NCBI GenBank assembly: GCA_963773845.1
Contig: CAVZCU010000016.1
Span: 123,149 to 187,148, forward strand
Length of the DNA: 64,000 nt
Source of the DNA: SIAJ01 sp963773845
GTDB lineage: Bacteria > Planctomycetota > Planctomycetia > Gemmatales > Gemmataceae
Reading direction: 5' to 3'
Below, one piece after another: positions 1-10,916 of this stretch; position 1 is the first letter of the stretch; the number at the start of each line of letters is the position of its first letter. The notes under the pieces were generated by a model that did not search any database, had not been told where the DNA came from, and worked only from the letters and a program-made list of their open reading frames with translations. The position numbers and the translations under genes were made by a program.

Positions 1-749
1 CGAATGGCCGAACAGGAACCACGGTTGCTGGATCGTCACGTTGCCGCGATTCAACTCCAGCACGCCGAACGGGACCAGCACGGCGTCGGGAGACATGTCG
101 TGATCGACGGCCCTGACGGGTTCGATGCCGCGTGCCTGACCGCCGCGGGAGAATTCGCCGATCTTGACTTTCGCTTTGGTGTCGAGGGAGATTCTCAGCG
201 TGTCCGCTTCGCTCGCCGTCCGAATGCGGGCGGCTTGGACGTTCGCGAAGATCGCGTCGGTTTCGGGAATTTTTTTTCGGGACGGGCTTTGAGGACCCGG
301 CGGAGCCGGTAGCCCAGGCGGTTGAGCAGACAGCCCACCGTCTGCCGGCAGGGTACGAAGCCCTTCAACTCGGGCTCGGCTTTCAGGGCCTCGCGAACAG
401 CCTTGGCGGTGATCCGGGTGAACGCCAGGGTGGTCTGAAACTTGGGGTCGGCCTGCGCATGGGGGTCGACCAAACGATGGACATGCTCCTCGAGTTTCGG
501 GCAGAGTTCTTCGGTCTTTTTGCGTCCGCGGAGGTGACAGGCGTCCAGGCAACGGATGCCGGTACGGAGTTCGCCGAGCCCCGTGATCACCGCTGCACGT
601 CCCCAACCGAAGGTCGTCTCCGCCTCACGGGCGGAACCGTTGCAGTATTTGATGGCGGTCTCGGCTTGGAACTGTCGGCGCCGATAGCCGGTAAGAAGCT
701 TAGTGGCTGACTGGATGGTCTGAATGACATCTTCCGTGAGCGGTGACAT
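1..749 (-). CDS. ISAzo13-type transposase, 3' end beyond the window, frame change at A8 run
   Basis: The protein resembles the Rhodopirellula-type DDE transposase of ISAzo13-family insertion sequences. It starts at 749 behind a strong GGAGGAGA Shine-Dalgarno. The first ~160 residues read in one frame up to RPEKKFPKP. The family continuation (IPETDAIFANV, LRISLDTKAKVK, VDHDMSPDAVLVPFG) lies in the -1 frame and stays open to position 1. The change falls on a run of eight A on the coding strand (270-277). A homopolymer frame change can be programmed slippage or a sequencing error, and the sequence alone cannot decide. The inverted-repeat end of the element was not identified; it should lie between 750 and 850. 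Family call is confident; whether the element is active is unknown. Confidence 0.8.
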
Positions 750-854
750 GGCCGTCTCCTCCTTGAGACAGGCCTACTCATACACGATTGGGCGGAATGA
801 TGGTAGATCATTTCCACGCCGCTGCCTTAAACCCTCCCGGACGAGAGAACCCCG

Positions 855-3800
855 ATGGCTTCCTTCAACCTGAAGCGCGTGTTCAGTGAGGCCTTCCGCC
901 GCGGCCGCCGGCCCTCCGCCGCACGGCCGCGGTTGCACTCATTGGAGGACCGCCTGGCCCCCGCGGCGCAGATGGTCACGGACATCAACACCTCGCCCAA
1001 CCCGTTCGGGTCCGACCCGGGAGAATTCGCGAACTTCAATGGCGAGACCTACTTCGCGGCCTACGACGTGGTCAACGGCACGGAACTCTGGCGGACGAAC
1101 GGCACCGAGGCCGGCACCGTCCTGGTGAAGAACCTCCAGGCGGGCAGTTACGGCAGCTACCCCGAGTTGATGACCCCGGTGGGCAACGAGCTGTTCTTCG
1201 TCGCTTACGACTACGCCACCTTCCAGCCCGCACTCTGGAAGACCGATGGGACGACGGACGGGACGGTCCTGGTCCAGGCCTTCACCGGCGAGCTGTACGG
1301 CCAGACCCCGGAATGGCTGACCGACATGGACGGCACGCTGTACTTCGCCATGTTCGGTCCGGAGGGGAACGAGCTGTGGAAGTCGGACGGGACCGAGGCT
1401 GGGACAGTCGTCGTCAAGGACATCAACCCGGGTCCCGCCAGCGCCTATCCGCACGACCTGCTCGCTTTCAACGGCGAGCTGTATTTCGCCGCCGACGACG
1501 GCGCCAACGGCGACGAGCTGTGGAAGACGGACGGGACCGAGGCCGGCACCGTCCTGGTCAAGGACATCAACCCCGCCGGCGCCTCCTCACCGCGCTACCT
1601 GACCGAGTTGAACGGGACGCTCTACTTCGCGGCCGACGACGACGCGACCGGCAGGGAACTCTGGTCCAGCGACGGGACCGAGGGGGGAACCAGCTTGCTG
1701 GCGGACATCGACCCGGCCGCGAACGCCGGATCGAACCCGCGATACCTCACAAACGTCAACGGCACACTTTACTTCAACGCCGACGACGGCACCAACGGCT
1801 ACGAGCTGTGGAAGTCAGACGCGGGGGGGACTGCAATGGTCAAGAACATTGCCCCCAGCGGCGCCTACTCATTCCCGCGTGACCTGACTGTCGTGAACAG
1901 CACGCTGTTCTTCACCGCCAACGACGGCGCCACCGGCCGGGAGCTGTGGAAGAGCGACGGGACCGAAGCCGGCACAGTTCTGCTCAAGGATATTTTCACC
2001 GACAACGGTGCCCCCAACCCCGGTTCCTACCCCCAAAGCATGGCCGCGTTCAACGGGGAACTCTTCTTTTCCCCGATGGCGGACGGGCCCCAATTCGGCC
2101 TGTGGAAGAGCGACGGGACGGAGGCCGGCACGATGCCGGTCAAGGTGATCGACCCCAATGGAGTCGATGTGAACGCCGCCCCCTTGGGCCTGATCGACGC
2201 CTACGGCACGCTCCTGTTTCGGGTCAGCGATGGGGTCCACGGCCCGGAGCTGTGGGCCAGCGACGGCACCGCCGACGGTACCGCGATGGTCAAGGACATC
2301 GACGCCGGCAACGCCGACGCCACGCCGTCTTACCTGACCGACGTCGGAGGGGAACTCTACTTCAAGGCCTACGACGGGGTCCACGGGCAAGAGTTGTGGA
2401 AGTCCGACGGGACCGCCGCCGGGACGTCGATGGTCAAGGACATCCATGTCGGGCCGGACCACGCCTACATCTTCGACATGACCAATGTGAACGGCACTTT
2501 GTTCCTGCGTGCCTCCGACGGCCCGCAAAACTCGGAACTATGGAAGAGCGATGGAACCGAGGCCGGGACTGTACTCGTCAAGGACATCAACGACCAAGGC
2601 TCGTCCTACCCGACCACTATGGTCAACTTGAATGGCAAGCTCTTGTTCACGGCCGACGACGGCATCAACGGCCGGGAGCTTTGGGTCAGCGACGGCACCG
2701 AGGCCGGCACGCAGCTGGTCAAGGACATCCGCTCCGGGCCGTCCACCTCTTACATTCAGGACATGTTGGTGGTCGCCGGCGTGGCCTACTTCGTCGCCTA
2801 CGACGGCGTCCACGGGGGCGAGCTGTGGAAGTCCGACGGCACCGACGCCGGCACTGTGATGGTCAAGGACATTTATCTCGGCTCCTACGCATCGCTCCCC
2901 CAATTCCTGACAAACGTGGGCGGGGTCCTGTACTTCTCGGCCCGCGACGCCGCCAACGGGCGCGAACTGTGGAAGAGCGACGGGACGGAGGCCGGCACCG
3001 TCCTCGTCGGCGACCTTCGCCCCGGCCCCGGTAGCTCCTACCCGCGCAACCTGGTGAACGCCGACGGCACCATTTACTTCCAGGCCTACTCGGACGCCGC
3101 CGGCACCGAGTTGTGGAAGTCAGACGGGACCGAAGCCGGGACGGTCCTGGTCGCCGACATCCGCCCCGGCCCGGAAAACTCGTACGCCACCCCGCTGGCC
3201 GCCCTGAACGGGACGGTGTACATCCATGCCAACGACGGCACCGGCTACGAATTGTGGAAGGCCGACGCGGGCGGAACGGTCATGGTCAAGGACATTTCCA
3301 CCTCGGCCTACGGCTCCGACCCGCAGTACCTGACGGTCTACCACGGCAAGCTCTACTTCACGGCGTTGAGCGAGACGTCCGGCGCGAGCTATGGGTCACC
3401 GACGGCACCGAGGCCGGCACGCAGGTGGCCGCCGAGACCGCGGCCGGCACGGCCGACGGATTCCCGAGCCAGCTCACCGTGTCCGGCGACCGGCTGTACT
3501 TCTCCGCCTACACCCTCGCCGAAGGCGAGGAACTGTGGTCGTTCACCGACAATCCGGACACCCAGCCGCCGACAGTCACCATCGACCAGGCCGCCGGCCA
3601 GGCCGACCCCGCCGAAGCCGGCCCGGTCGACTTCCTCGCGGTCTTCAGTGAGCCGGTCACGGGGTTTGACGACACGGACGTCGACGTGTCGCAGAGCACC
3701 GTGCCCGGCTTGCTTTCCGTCAGTGTCAGCGAGACCGGTCCCATGGACGGGACGACGTACCAGGTCAGCGTCAGCGGCATGGCAGGTGATGGGAACGTCG

Positions 3801-5494
3801 TGGCCTCGATCAAGGCTGCTGCGGCTAAGGACTTGGCCGGAAACGATTCAGAAGCATCCACGTCAACGGACAACAGCGTTCAGTTCGCTGTCCGGCCCAC
3901 AGTGACCATTGACCAGGACCCGAATCAGGCCGATCCCGCGACGGCTGGGCCGATCGTCTTCAATGTGATCTTCAGTGAGGACGTCACCGGGTTCGACGGC
4001 AGCAAGGTCGATCTGTCGCCGAGTACCGTGGCCGGCACGCCGACGGCCAGCGTCACGCAAATCACCCCTTCCACCTACCGGGTGGAAGTCACTGGCATGG
4101 CGGGCGTCGGCACAGTGGTCGCCCGCATTCTCGCCAATCAGGTCACCGACGGGGCGGGCAACGGGAACCTCGCATCGACCTCGACCGACAACGAAGTCAC
4201 CTTCTACGGCGGCGGCGCCGTCGGCTTCGATTCGGCCACGCTCGACACCCTGGATGAGGAAGTGGGCATTTACACAGTCCATGTCCGCCGAATCGGTACG
4301 CAGGGCGACGTGACTGCCCAGTTCAATATTTCCGCCGGAACGGCGTCAGCCGCCGACTTCGTTGACAACAACGCGACCCACACGCTGCACTGGGCGGACG
4401 GCGATGATTCCGACCAGACATTCACCATTCAGATTGTCAACGACGGCATCAGCGAAACCCGCGAGACGATCGACGTGGGACTCAGCAACATCGTCGGCGG
4501 TGTCGCCGGAATCACCTCTGCCGAAGTCGCCATCGACTACAGCGATCCACTCGGGTCCGGTGAAAGCTTTGTCGAGGCTGATGGGGACAAGGTGACTGTG
4601 AAGCTCAGCCCCGCGACGATCGGTACGCTCCAGTACTACCTGACGGATGGGGCCGCGCCGATCGACCGCATTGTGTTGGCGAACACGAGCAACACGAAAT
4701 CAGTCGTGAGCCTGTCCCTGCAAAAAGCCGCGACCGGCAACGGCAGCGTGGACGTCCGCGCGGTCGTGGGATCGGGCGTCCGGTCGCTGAGCATGGCAAA
4801 GGCTAACTTAATGGGAGCAGGGATCAACCTGACCGGGCCGCTCGGCTTATTAGTTGTCGGCAACGTCTCCGGCGGGGCGGACATCCTGGCGGGCGGCAAC
4901 CCGAGTTTGAGGACCACCATCCGCGCCGGCGCAATTGATGACAATACCGTCGTCAACGTCGGCAGCAGCCTGACTTCGTTCACGGCGGCGAGCATGGGCG
5001 ACAGCGACATCCTGGCCCCCAGCATCGGCACGCTGCTGATCCGCGGCAACCTCTCCGGCGACGTCACGGTGAGCGGCGCCGGGGTAGCCGCGGGCAAGCC
5101 GGCCCTGCGAACATTGCGCGTCCTCGGCGCGGTGAGCAATAGCGAGATCGACGTTGCCGGCAGCATTTCGGTCGCGACCGTCGGGTCATTCGTGGATAGC
5201 CACCTGTTCGCGGGCTTTACCGGGTCGCTCGACGGTGTTGGCACATACACCCCTGGCGCGACGATTAAGCTCTTTCAGACCACAAGCAAGAGCGGCACGT
5301 TCGCGAATAGCTCAATCGCCGCCGACGTGGTCAAGACGGTCTCGTTGTGGAACGTGGACAGCGGGAATGGAGGAGACAAGTTCGGCGTTTTCGCGGACAC
5401 CAGCATCTCGACCGTGAGGATTCGATCGAGCGGCAAGTTGTTCAGAAACCCCACCGACGACGGGATCGACGACTTCGAGGTGAAGGTGTTCTGA
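855..5494 (+). CDS. giant secreted ELWxxDGTxxGT-repeat protein with Ig-like and Calx-beta domains
   Basis: The N-terminus carries the planctomycete export-associated motif LHSLEDRLAPA. About 18 repeats of roughly 48 residues follow, each centred on ELWKSDGTEAGT and ending VKDI, which should build beta-propeller-like blades. After them come two Ig-like modules (both starting VTIDQ and containing FSExVTGFD), one Calx-beta-like module (about 4225-4540), and a glycine/serine-rich beta-helix-like C-terminus. The frame changes near 3383, where SGRELW is expected; a single C appears missing from a GGCCGC context, and restoring it gives about 1546 residues. It is probably a surface or matrix protein. 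The repeat ligand is unknown. Confidence 0.85.
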
Positions 5495-5859
5495 GCGGTC
5501 GATGCCAGTGCAAGCGCGCCACGGTCAAGCCGGGCAAAAACGCGCTCGCCATCCATTTCCACTATGGCCGCGGACATCAATGCATCGATGTGGGGCTCCT
5601 TACGACGCGGAAGCCGTGACAAGCAAGAAAGCGGCCGCGGTCGGTGACCTTCGGTTGCGGTTCGAATCGCTAGCGCTGCCGCAGAGTTCGGGTCGGAGAC
5701 TTGGCGGCGGCGAGTCGCCAGTGGTTGGGACCGGAGTACAGGCTGCGACCGCGAGGCCGGCGGCGCAACGAGGCGGAGGACCAACTCGGGCGCAGCGGAA
5801 AAAATGCATCCTCTTTTCCACCGCACGGTCATCCGAGCAGAGGTCGACGTGCGGCGCAG
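5495..5859. other. intergenic region between convergent genes, no gene seen
   Basis: This 365-bp stretch lies between the ends of two convergent genes. The open frames crossing it lack family-like sequence and ribosome binding sites. I see no convincing terminator hairpin or repeat. Confidence 0.5.
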
Positions 5860-6960
5860 CTAGCCCGGAGGAATCGCGGCGCGGAGGAATTCTTCGGCCT
5901 GTTCGATCGGGCGAACTCTGCGCACGGTGACTGTCGTCCCGCTTCGGGTCACCTCCTTCCTCTCTTGGGCCTGTCGGCGGTTCTCCTCTTCGGTCTCCAA
6001 CGTCGCGGCGCCCCCATTGTCGGCGCACTCGGTTACCTTCACCTCTTCAACAAAGTCGTCGCCCAATGTGACGTTCGTATACGACCATTGAACACGAAAT
6101 TCCCACCGCCTCTCCCCCTCGGGACCACTCGATGAGCCGCCCGCTTTGCCCGCACCGCTCCCCTTCCATATCGGCCCCTTCACCTTGGAATACATGGCCG
6201 GAGGGAAACCGTAGTCGCCAAATCGTGGCATCGGCGCGCGGGGCATGCTAAACGTGTCGGGCACGAACTTCACCAGTCCGTCGGCCGGGAATTGCATCAG
6301 GCCGTTGTTCGTCTTGTAGAAGTTCTGCCCTTGATAAGTCACGGCCCGGCCTCGGGTCAGACCGATGATGCGGTTCTGGTCCAGTGGCTGGTTCTTCAAC
6401 CGGAGCACGGTCGCCTCACGCGTGCCCCGGCCAAATACATAGGCCGATACTTCCGCTGGTGGAATGCCGCGAAGGGCTCGTTCCTGCGACCCTAGAATGT
6501 CCCGTCGAATCGGCTCGGGCAATCCGGGATGATTGAGCACGGTTTCCAGCTCGATGTAATGAACGCTAAACACTTGATCGGGCAACTGGGCGAACATCTC
6601 GTTTTCAATCTTGGGTCCGCCGCCATCCGACACGCTTCGCTCACGGTCACGGAATACGGTCACATATAACACCACCGCCAAAAACGACAGGCCGAGCACA
6701 CCGGCCGCTGGCAAGATGAATAGAAGTGGGCTCGCCTTCTTCTTCCACTTCCGTCGGCTGCTAACTCGCCCCGTGTCGGGCCTTGCTCGCCGGCCGTCCG
6801 GGTCGCGCCGCCGAAGGCGGCCAGCAGGATCGTCCTCGTCCTCTTCGAGCGGTACAAATCGTCGGTCGCATTCGGGGCAGCGAATCGAGTTGCCAGGAGT
6901 GACACGGCTCTTCGGCAAGAACACCGCGTCGCAATGTGGACAAGTGACTCGAGTGGGCAT
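5860..6960 (-). CDS. MJ0042-type zinc-finger membrane protein
   Basis: The N-terminal ~35 residues form a zinc-ribbon of the MJ0042 type, with CPHC at residues 7-10 and CPEC at 28-31. A basic, charged linker follows, then one membrane helix at about 78-103 (LLFILPAAGVLGLSFLAVV). The ~260-residue remainder is probably extracytoplasmic and resembles no enzyme I know. The start at 6960 follows GGGGGACACACC. Proteins of this layout (cytosolic zinc ribbon, single helix, exported domain) are common and uncharacterised in planctomycetes. It stands alone on its strand. Confidence 0.75.
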   Translation of the reverse strand: MPTRVTCPHCDAVFLPKSRVTPGNSIRCPECDRRFVPLEEDEDDPAGRLRRRDPDGRRARPDTGRVSSRRKWKKKASPLLFILPAAGVLGLSFLAVVLYVTVFRDRERSVSDGGGPKIENEMFAQLPDQVFSVHYIELETVLNHPGLPEPIRRDILGSQERALRGIPPAEVSAYVFGRGTREATVLRLKNQPLDQNRIIGLTRGRAVTYQGQNFYKTNNGLMQFPADGLVKFVPDTFSMPRAPMPRFGDYGFPPAMYSKVKGPIWKGSGAGKAGGSSSGPEGERRWEFRVQWSYTNVTLGDDFVEEVKVTECADNGGAATLETEEENRRQAQERKEVTRSGTTVTVRRVRPIEQAEEFLRAAIPPG

Positions 6961-7285
6961 GGTGTGTCCCCCGAAGAGAGGCTTGCGAGGAAGTAGATTC
7001 TCCCATGAGGCGCGATCGGGTGCAAATAGTTTTCAACGCAGTGATGCAAAGGTGAACAAGAAGAGTGGTCAACAAGAAAAAGGGTCGGGAGTGGCCTGAT
7101 CCCGTTCAGTTCTCCGGCCGTCACCGTTCGCCGCGCCGTTGCCGATCAGTTATGTGCCGGATTGATTCCAGTGTGACCCGTCGAACTTGATAATTAGGGT
7201 TGTTCAATAGTGGCTCGATCAACGGAATCGTGTTTAGGTAACCTCGATTCCCGAGGCCGCGAACCGCGATCCGGCATATTTCCGC

Positions 7286-7631
7286 CTACTCGTGCCTCAA
7301 AAAAGGTGTCAGGGCGTTGACCACTTCGGCCCGACGGGGATAATTGCGTTCGGCGTGCTCGAGGTAGTAGACTGCTTTCTCGCGTGCTTCAGGCTCGGGT
7401 TTGGTCGACAACTCCAGGCCGACGTCCTTCATATTGGTGACGATCGACATGAACGAGTTTCGTTCCGTCTGGGCCAACTTCAATTCGATAAGTCATGCGC
7501 GGGCGATCGCGCTCTACCTGCTCTTGGCGCCCGCGTGCCGCGGCGAATTCCGGTGGTTCGTGGATGAATGACATCGCCGGCATCAGGCGAGAAATGCAAC
7601 CCGCCGTGAGAATGAAGGCAATACCGATCAT
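7286..7631 (-). CDS. possible small lipoprotein, frameshifted
   Basis: The first frame begins at 7631 with a signal-like segment ending in a lipobox-like TAGC. Near 7490 the protein-like reading moves to another frame, giving a helical, charged segment (ERNSFMSIVTNMKDVGLEL, then YYLEHAERNYPRRAEVV) that ends at 7286. A single indel would join them into about 114 residues. The two halves may also be unrelated. I recognise no family. Confidence 0.4.
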
Positions 7632-7788
7632 GGTTGCGATGTCGGGGCGGTGGTTAAAGACTCGTGGTCAAAAGTCAGGAATTGGAAGTTGAGAGAATGT
7701 TGGACCTCATGGGAAAGAAGTGCCGAAGCGCAATGCAAGGAAAAGGTTGCTTTGGAGAGTTGAGGTTATGGCAAAAAATATGCCTGAA

Positions 7789-7833
7789 AATGGATTGCAG
7801 GGCTCCTGACCGGGGGTTGCAGCGCAATCCATT
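7789..7833 (-). terminator. hairpin downstream of the DUF2617 gene
   Basis: Ten-base arms AATGGATTGC (7789-7798) and GCAATCCATT (7824-7833) are perfect inverted copies. On the minus strand the hairpin is followed within about 15 bases by ATTTTTTG, as expected for a factor-independent terminator of the gene ending at 7881. The 25-base loop is longer than usual. Confidence 0.45.
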
Positions 7834-7880
7834 CTGTGTGAGAGCGTGAGTTGAAAGCCTAGTGTGTCGCTGGCAGTGGG

Positions 7881-8390
7881 TCAGACTCGCTCAATGAGCG
7901 TCTGCGTCTTGAGCAGCGTGCACTCGGCGGGAAATGTGTGGAAGGTGTTAATGACGAGGCAGCCGGGCCTTGCGTCGGCGGCGACGAAGCCGATCGGCGA
8001 TAAGCCGAAACGACGATGTGGATGGAGGAGATGCAGTAAACCGCGCTTCTGGCCATCGGCCATGAGTTCATCGTGAATGCGTTCGAACAATTGGTCGGAA
8101 AGAACTTCGGCCTGCGCGCTCATCTGATAGCAAATGAGAGGCGAGGCTCGGAAGGCATCGGTCTGTTCGCCTTGAAAGCGGTGTCGCCAGACGTGGCCGC
8201 GGCCGGGCAACGGTTGTCCGCGAGCGGCGGTGATTTCCGTCAGGAACAGATTGGCGGATCGCCAGGCTATCACATGGCCGGACGGGGTGATGCGCACACT
8301 GAGCGTGTAGTCATCGCGGCAAACTTCGCGATGGGCCAAGGTCTCAAACAATTCGGGATGGATCGGCCGCCGGTAAAGATGGAGCGACAT
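7881..8390 (-). CDS. DUF2617 family protein
   Basis: The 169-residue protein matches my recollection of planctomycete DUF2617 proteins: an RPIHPELFE N-terminus, a central GHVIAWRSANLFLTEI segment, and the C-terminal signature NTFHTFPAECTLLKTQT. Length fits the family. The function is not established. The gene stands alone, with a candidate terminator hairpin 48 bases downstream. Confidence 0.75.
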   Translation of the reverse strand: MSLHLYRRPIHPELFETLAHREVCRDDYTLSVRITPSGHVIAWRSANLFLTEITAARGQPLPGRGHVWRHRFQGEQTDAFRASPLICYQMSAQAEVLSDQLFERIHDELMADGQKRGLLHLLHPHRRFGLSPIGFVAADARPGCLVINTFHTFPAECTLLKTQTLIERV

Positions 8391-8582
8391 GGCGCATCGC
8401 CGGCGGACGGATGGTCGCTGTGATCATGACGTCACGGACTTGTCCCCTGCTGGAGTTCCTCTCGCGCGATTATAGCGGGACATCGCCGCCCCACAACCCG
8501 GATTGCATTTGCACTTGACGCGAAAAAACGGACCGAGCCTGCCTCGCCCTCATTGGCGTCGAGTGTGCCATTCCGCTCATCG

Positions 8583-9921
8583 TCAATAGCGGAATTCCAG
8601 CCCGGCGGACATGGTGAGTGCGAAGATCGCACGCAGCGTGGGCGATGTATCCGGCGGGGGTTGCGGAATACCGGATCGCCCGGGCAACGTCCGATTGGAG
8701 TCGAGACCGATTTCGATCTGCTTGGCCGAGAAGGCAACCTGAGGCAGATAGATGAGGGACGAACCAAAGTAGATCCGCAAATGGTCGCCGCACTGGCGGG
8801 CGGCGGCGACCGCGATTTCCGGGATGAGATTGCAAGACGTTGTTGCGAAGTCGCCAAGAGTCGCACCGGTCAGAAACGTCCCTCCCTTGAACACGCCCCG
8901 CCGCCCCTCGGGGAAGGTCACAATGGTGTCCGAATCGCGGTGCACGATGGCGTTGAGTTGGGCCAAAGTGACCGTCGGTCGAGCCGATAGTGTCCAGGGC
9001 CCGCAGTCGTACGACAGGTCGAGTCCCAACAGGACGCCGTCGAAGTAATTGGTCGAGGCCACTTGTTCGAGCGACGACAATTGCGTTCCCGGCAACAATG
9101 GCCGGGAGAGCGTCACGACCTCCGTGTGAATCTGCGTGGAATCCGAGTAACAAGTCCGGCGATAGCCAGCGAGCCCATCAATGCGGCAATCATCGCACTG
9201 GGCCAGGTGAGCCCGACCCAAAAGATCGAACACGGCGAACGTCTTAGCGGCGATGTCGAACTGCATGCTCGCATTGGCGAGATCGCGATCGCCGATGGGA
9301 ATTACCACCTGCCGACGATTCATGTCAATGGCCGGAATGCCCAGTCGCTTGACAAGGAGGGCCGCAAGAATCGAGTGGTCAACGTTTTGAAATGTAGGAT
9401 CGAACGTGCGTTGGCGTTCGAGAACGATTTCGGAGTTTGGAATGATTCTGGCGAGCGGAGTGCCATCACGATTACCGATCGAAGCGACCAGGCTCCCGCG
9501 ATTGAGATACAAGAGCCCGGCCTCGATGCCAAATGTCTGGTCATCATCCAACCAGCCGCCGGCATTCAACCGAATACCGTTGCGCTCGTTGCCCAGCAAA
9601 GTTTGGGCAACATCCTTGAAGTTCTTTCCGGCAGCCGCCAGGAGGGAATTGAAAAAGTCGCTGTCATATGCTTCCTTCGCTGCGTTCACCAGCCCACCCG
9701 TGCCAATTACCCAAAACACATATTCGCCGCGCGCCCAAAATCGTGGCTGCTCGCGCACGGGGCTCAAAAATATCGGCGAATTGTCGAGGGTTAGTGTGGC
9801 GGCATCCAACGTGGGCGCGGCGCGTCTTCAGTTCGCCATCCAGTTCTGTTTGGGCCGTCAAAGGGCCTGAGAATACCGCGACCGCGGCGCAAGCAAGTAT
9901 TGATCGCAGCGTGAGTGCCAT
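8583..9921 (-). CDS. BBP7-type outer-membrane beta-barrel protein, frameshifted near the N-terminus
   Basis: The gene starts at 9921 behind AGAGG and encodes a cleavable signal peptide (MALTLRSILACAAVAVFSG...LTAQ). After about 30 residues the frame changes around 9825-9835 and continues as the mature protein. That part begins with the BBP7-like FWARGEYVFWVI and ends with the aromatic barrel terminus SAGLEFRY. In between are many amphipathic strand-like segments, and LLYLNRGSL and YFDGVLLGLDLSY are typical of the family. BBP7 proteins are an expanded planctomycete family of presumed outer-membrane barrels. The frame change is probably a one-base sequence error. Confidence 0.8.
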
Positions 9922-10505
9922 AGCCGGGCCTCTTTAGGGCTTGGAACTGGGATGTGCGGGTAGACCCCGTACTATCGCGTCGCAGTGATTGCGCGCTGGA
10001 GTCGCGTGCCGTCAGCATGTAAATCGGAGCCTGCGTCCGAGTGTCGCTCAGGTCGACCGGGGAAAGGTTCAGAAAATAACTCAATCGGCGCCGGCACATC
10101 TGTTACTCCCTAGCATTCGCCGAAATCGGGCTCGTAATTTGGGTAAGACGTGCAAATAGAGTTCGAGGTTTCCGCCCAAGTCTTCACAAACGCGGAGACT
10201 GCGTTGAGGCTTGTTCTCCGGCTGCATAGAACGGACCTTGGTTCCAAAGGTCGCCGCGAATCACGTCTGCACCGGGCGATGGTGGACCGGCGAGCCAATC
10301 AACGATTGACGAAATTCCACATCGTGCAGCACTGTCGGATCCCGCCGCGAGCGAAATGCGGGTGCTCGGCAAGACTCCCGGTCGAGTTTTGCGAGCATGA
10401 CTCTCGCATATTGCGGACCGATTCGTAATCGTGATGCGGGCGATCACATCGGAACGCTGGCGCTCGTGTCTACCGCAACATCGACGCACATCGGAGAAGC
10501 ACACC
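9922..10505. other. intergenic region between divergent genes
   Basis: This stretch of 584 bp separates divergently transcribed genes and should hold both promoters. Open frames crossing it (for example 10150-10428) have no recognisable domain and poor composition. I could not name a clear -35/-10 pair or a repeat. Confidence 0.4.
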
Positions 10506-10865
10506 ATGGTCGAATTCATCACCGGACTTCCCGTCCATACAGTCGGTTTCAAGCTGAGCGGTAAGCTTCACGACGAAGATTACAAGAAACTTGTGCCGCT
10601 GGTGGACGCGGAGATTGCAAAGGAAGGCAAGGTTAATATTCTCGCACAGTTCCATGATTTCCACGGCTGGGACGCACACGCGCTTTGGGACGACATGGAA
10701 TTTGCCACGACTCATTGCACCAAGATCAAGCGCGTTGCGTTGGTTGGCGACAAGTCGTGGGGAAAATGGATGGCGAAGGTGTGCGCACCATTCACGTTGG
10801 CGCAAATTCGGTATTTCGACGTCGCGCAAATCGAGGCCGCCAAGAAGTGGCTCGGCGAGGAGTGA
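10506..10865 (+). CDS. SpoIIAA/STAS-like domain protein
   Basis: This 119-residue protein has the layout of the SpoIIAA-like (STAS-related) family: a first strand with GFKLSGKLHDEDYKKLVP, a helix with VDAEIAKEGKVNILAQF, then DFHGWD, ALWDDMEF and KRVALVGDKSWGKWM, ending in helix IEAAKKWLGEE. ATG 10506 is preferred because GGAGAAG lies upstream and the conserved domain starts there. These proteins are small and cytosolic; their ligand is poorly known. It sits 51 bp upstream of the next gene on the same strand and may be cotranscribed with it. Confidence 0.8.
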   Translation: MVEFITGLPVHTVGFKLSGKLHDEDYKKLVPLVDAEIAKEGKVNILAQFHDFHGWDAHALWDDMEFATTHCTKIKRVALVGDKSWGKWMAKVCAPFTLAQIRYFDVAQIEAAKKWLGEE

Positions 10866-10916
10866 ACAGTTCGATGTACTCCCATCGTCCAAAGACAACT
10901 ACCAGAGGACCGCAAC

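Noticed and set aside
1946..3034. Long plus-strand frame of 362 codons inside the giant repeat protein
   Set aside because: It is a shifted reading of the GC-rich repeat gene, full of Arg/Gly and with no family resemblance. The repeat protein frame has clear conserved blades.
10150..10428. 92-codon plus-strand frame upstream of the SpoIIAA-like gene
   Set aside because: Poor ribosome site, no recognisable segment, and overlapping minus-strand frames are equally open.
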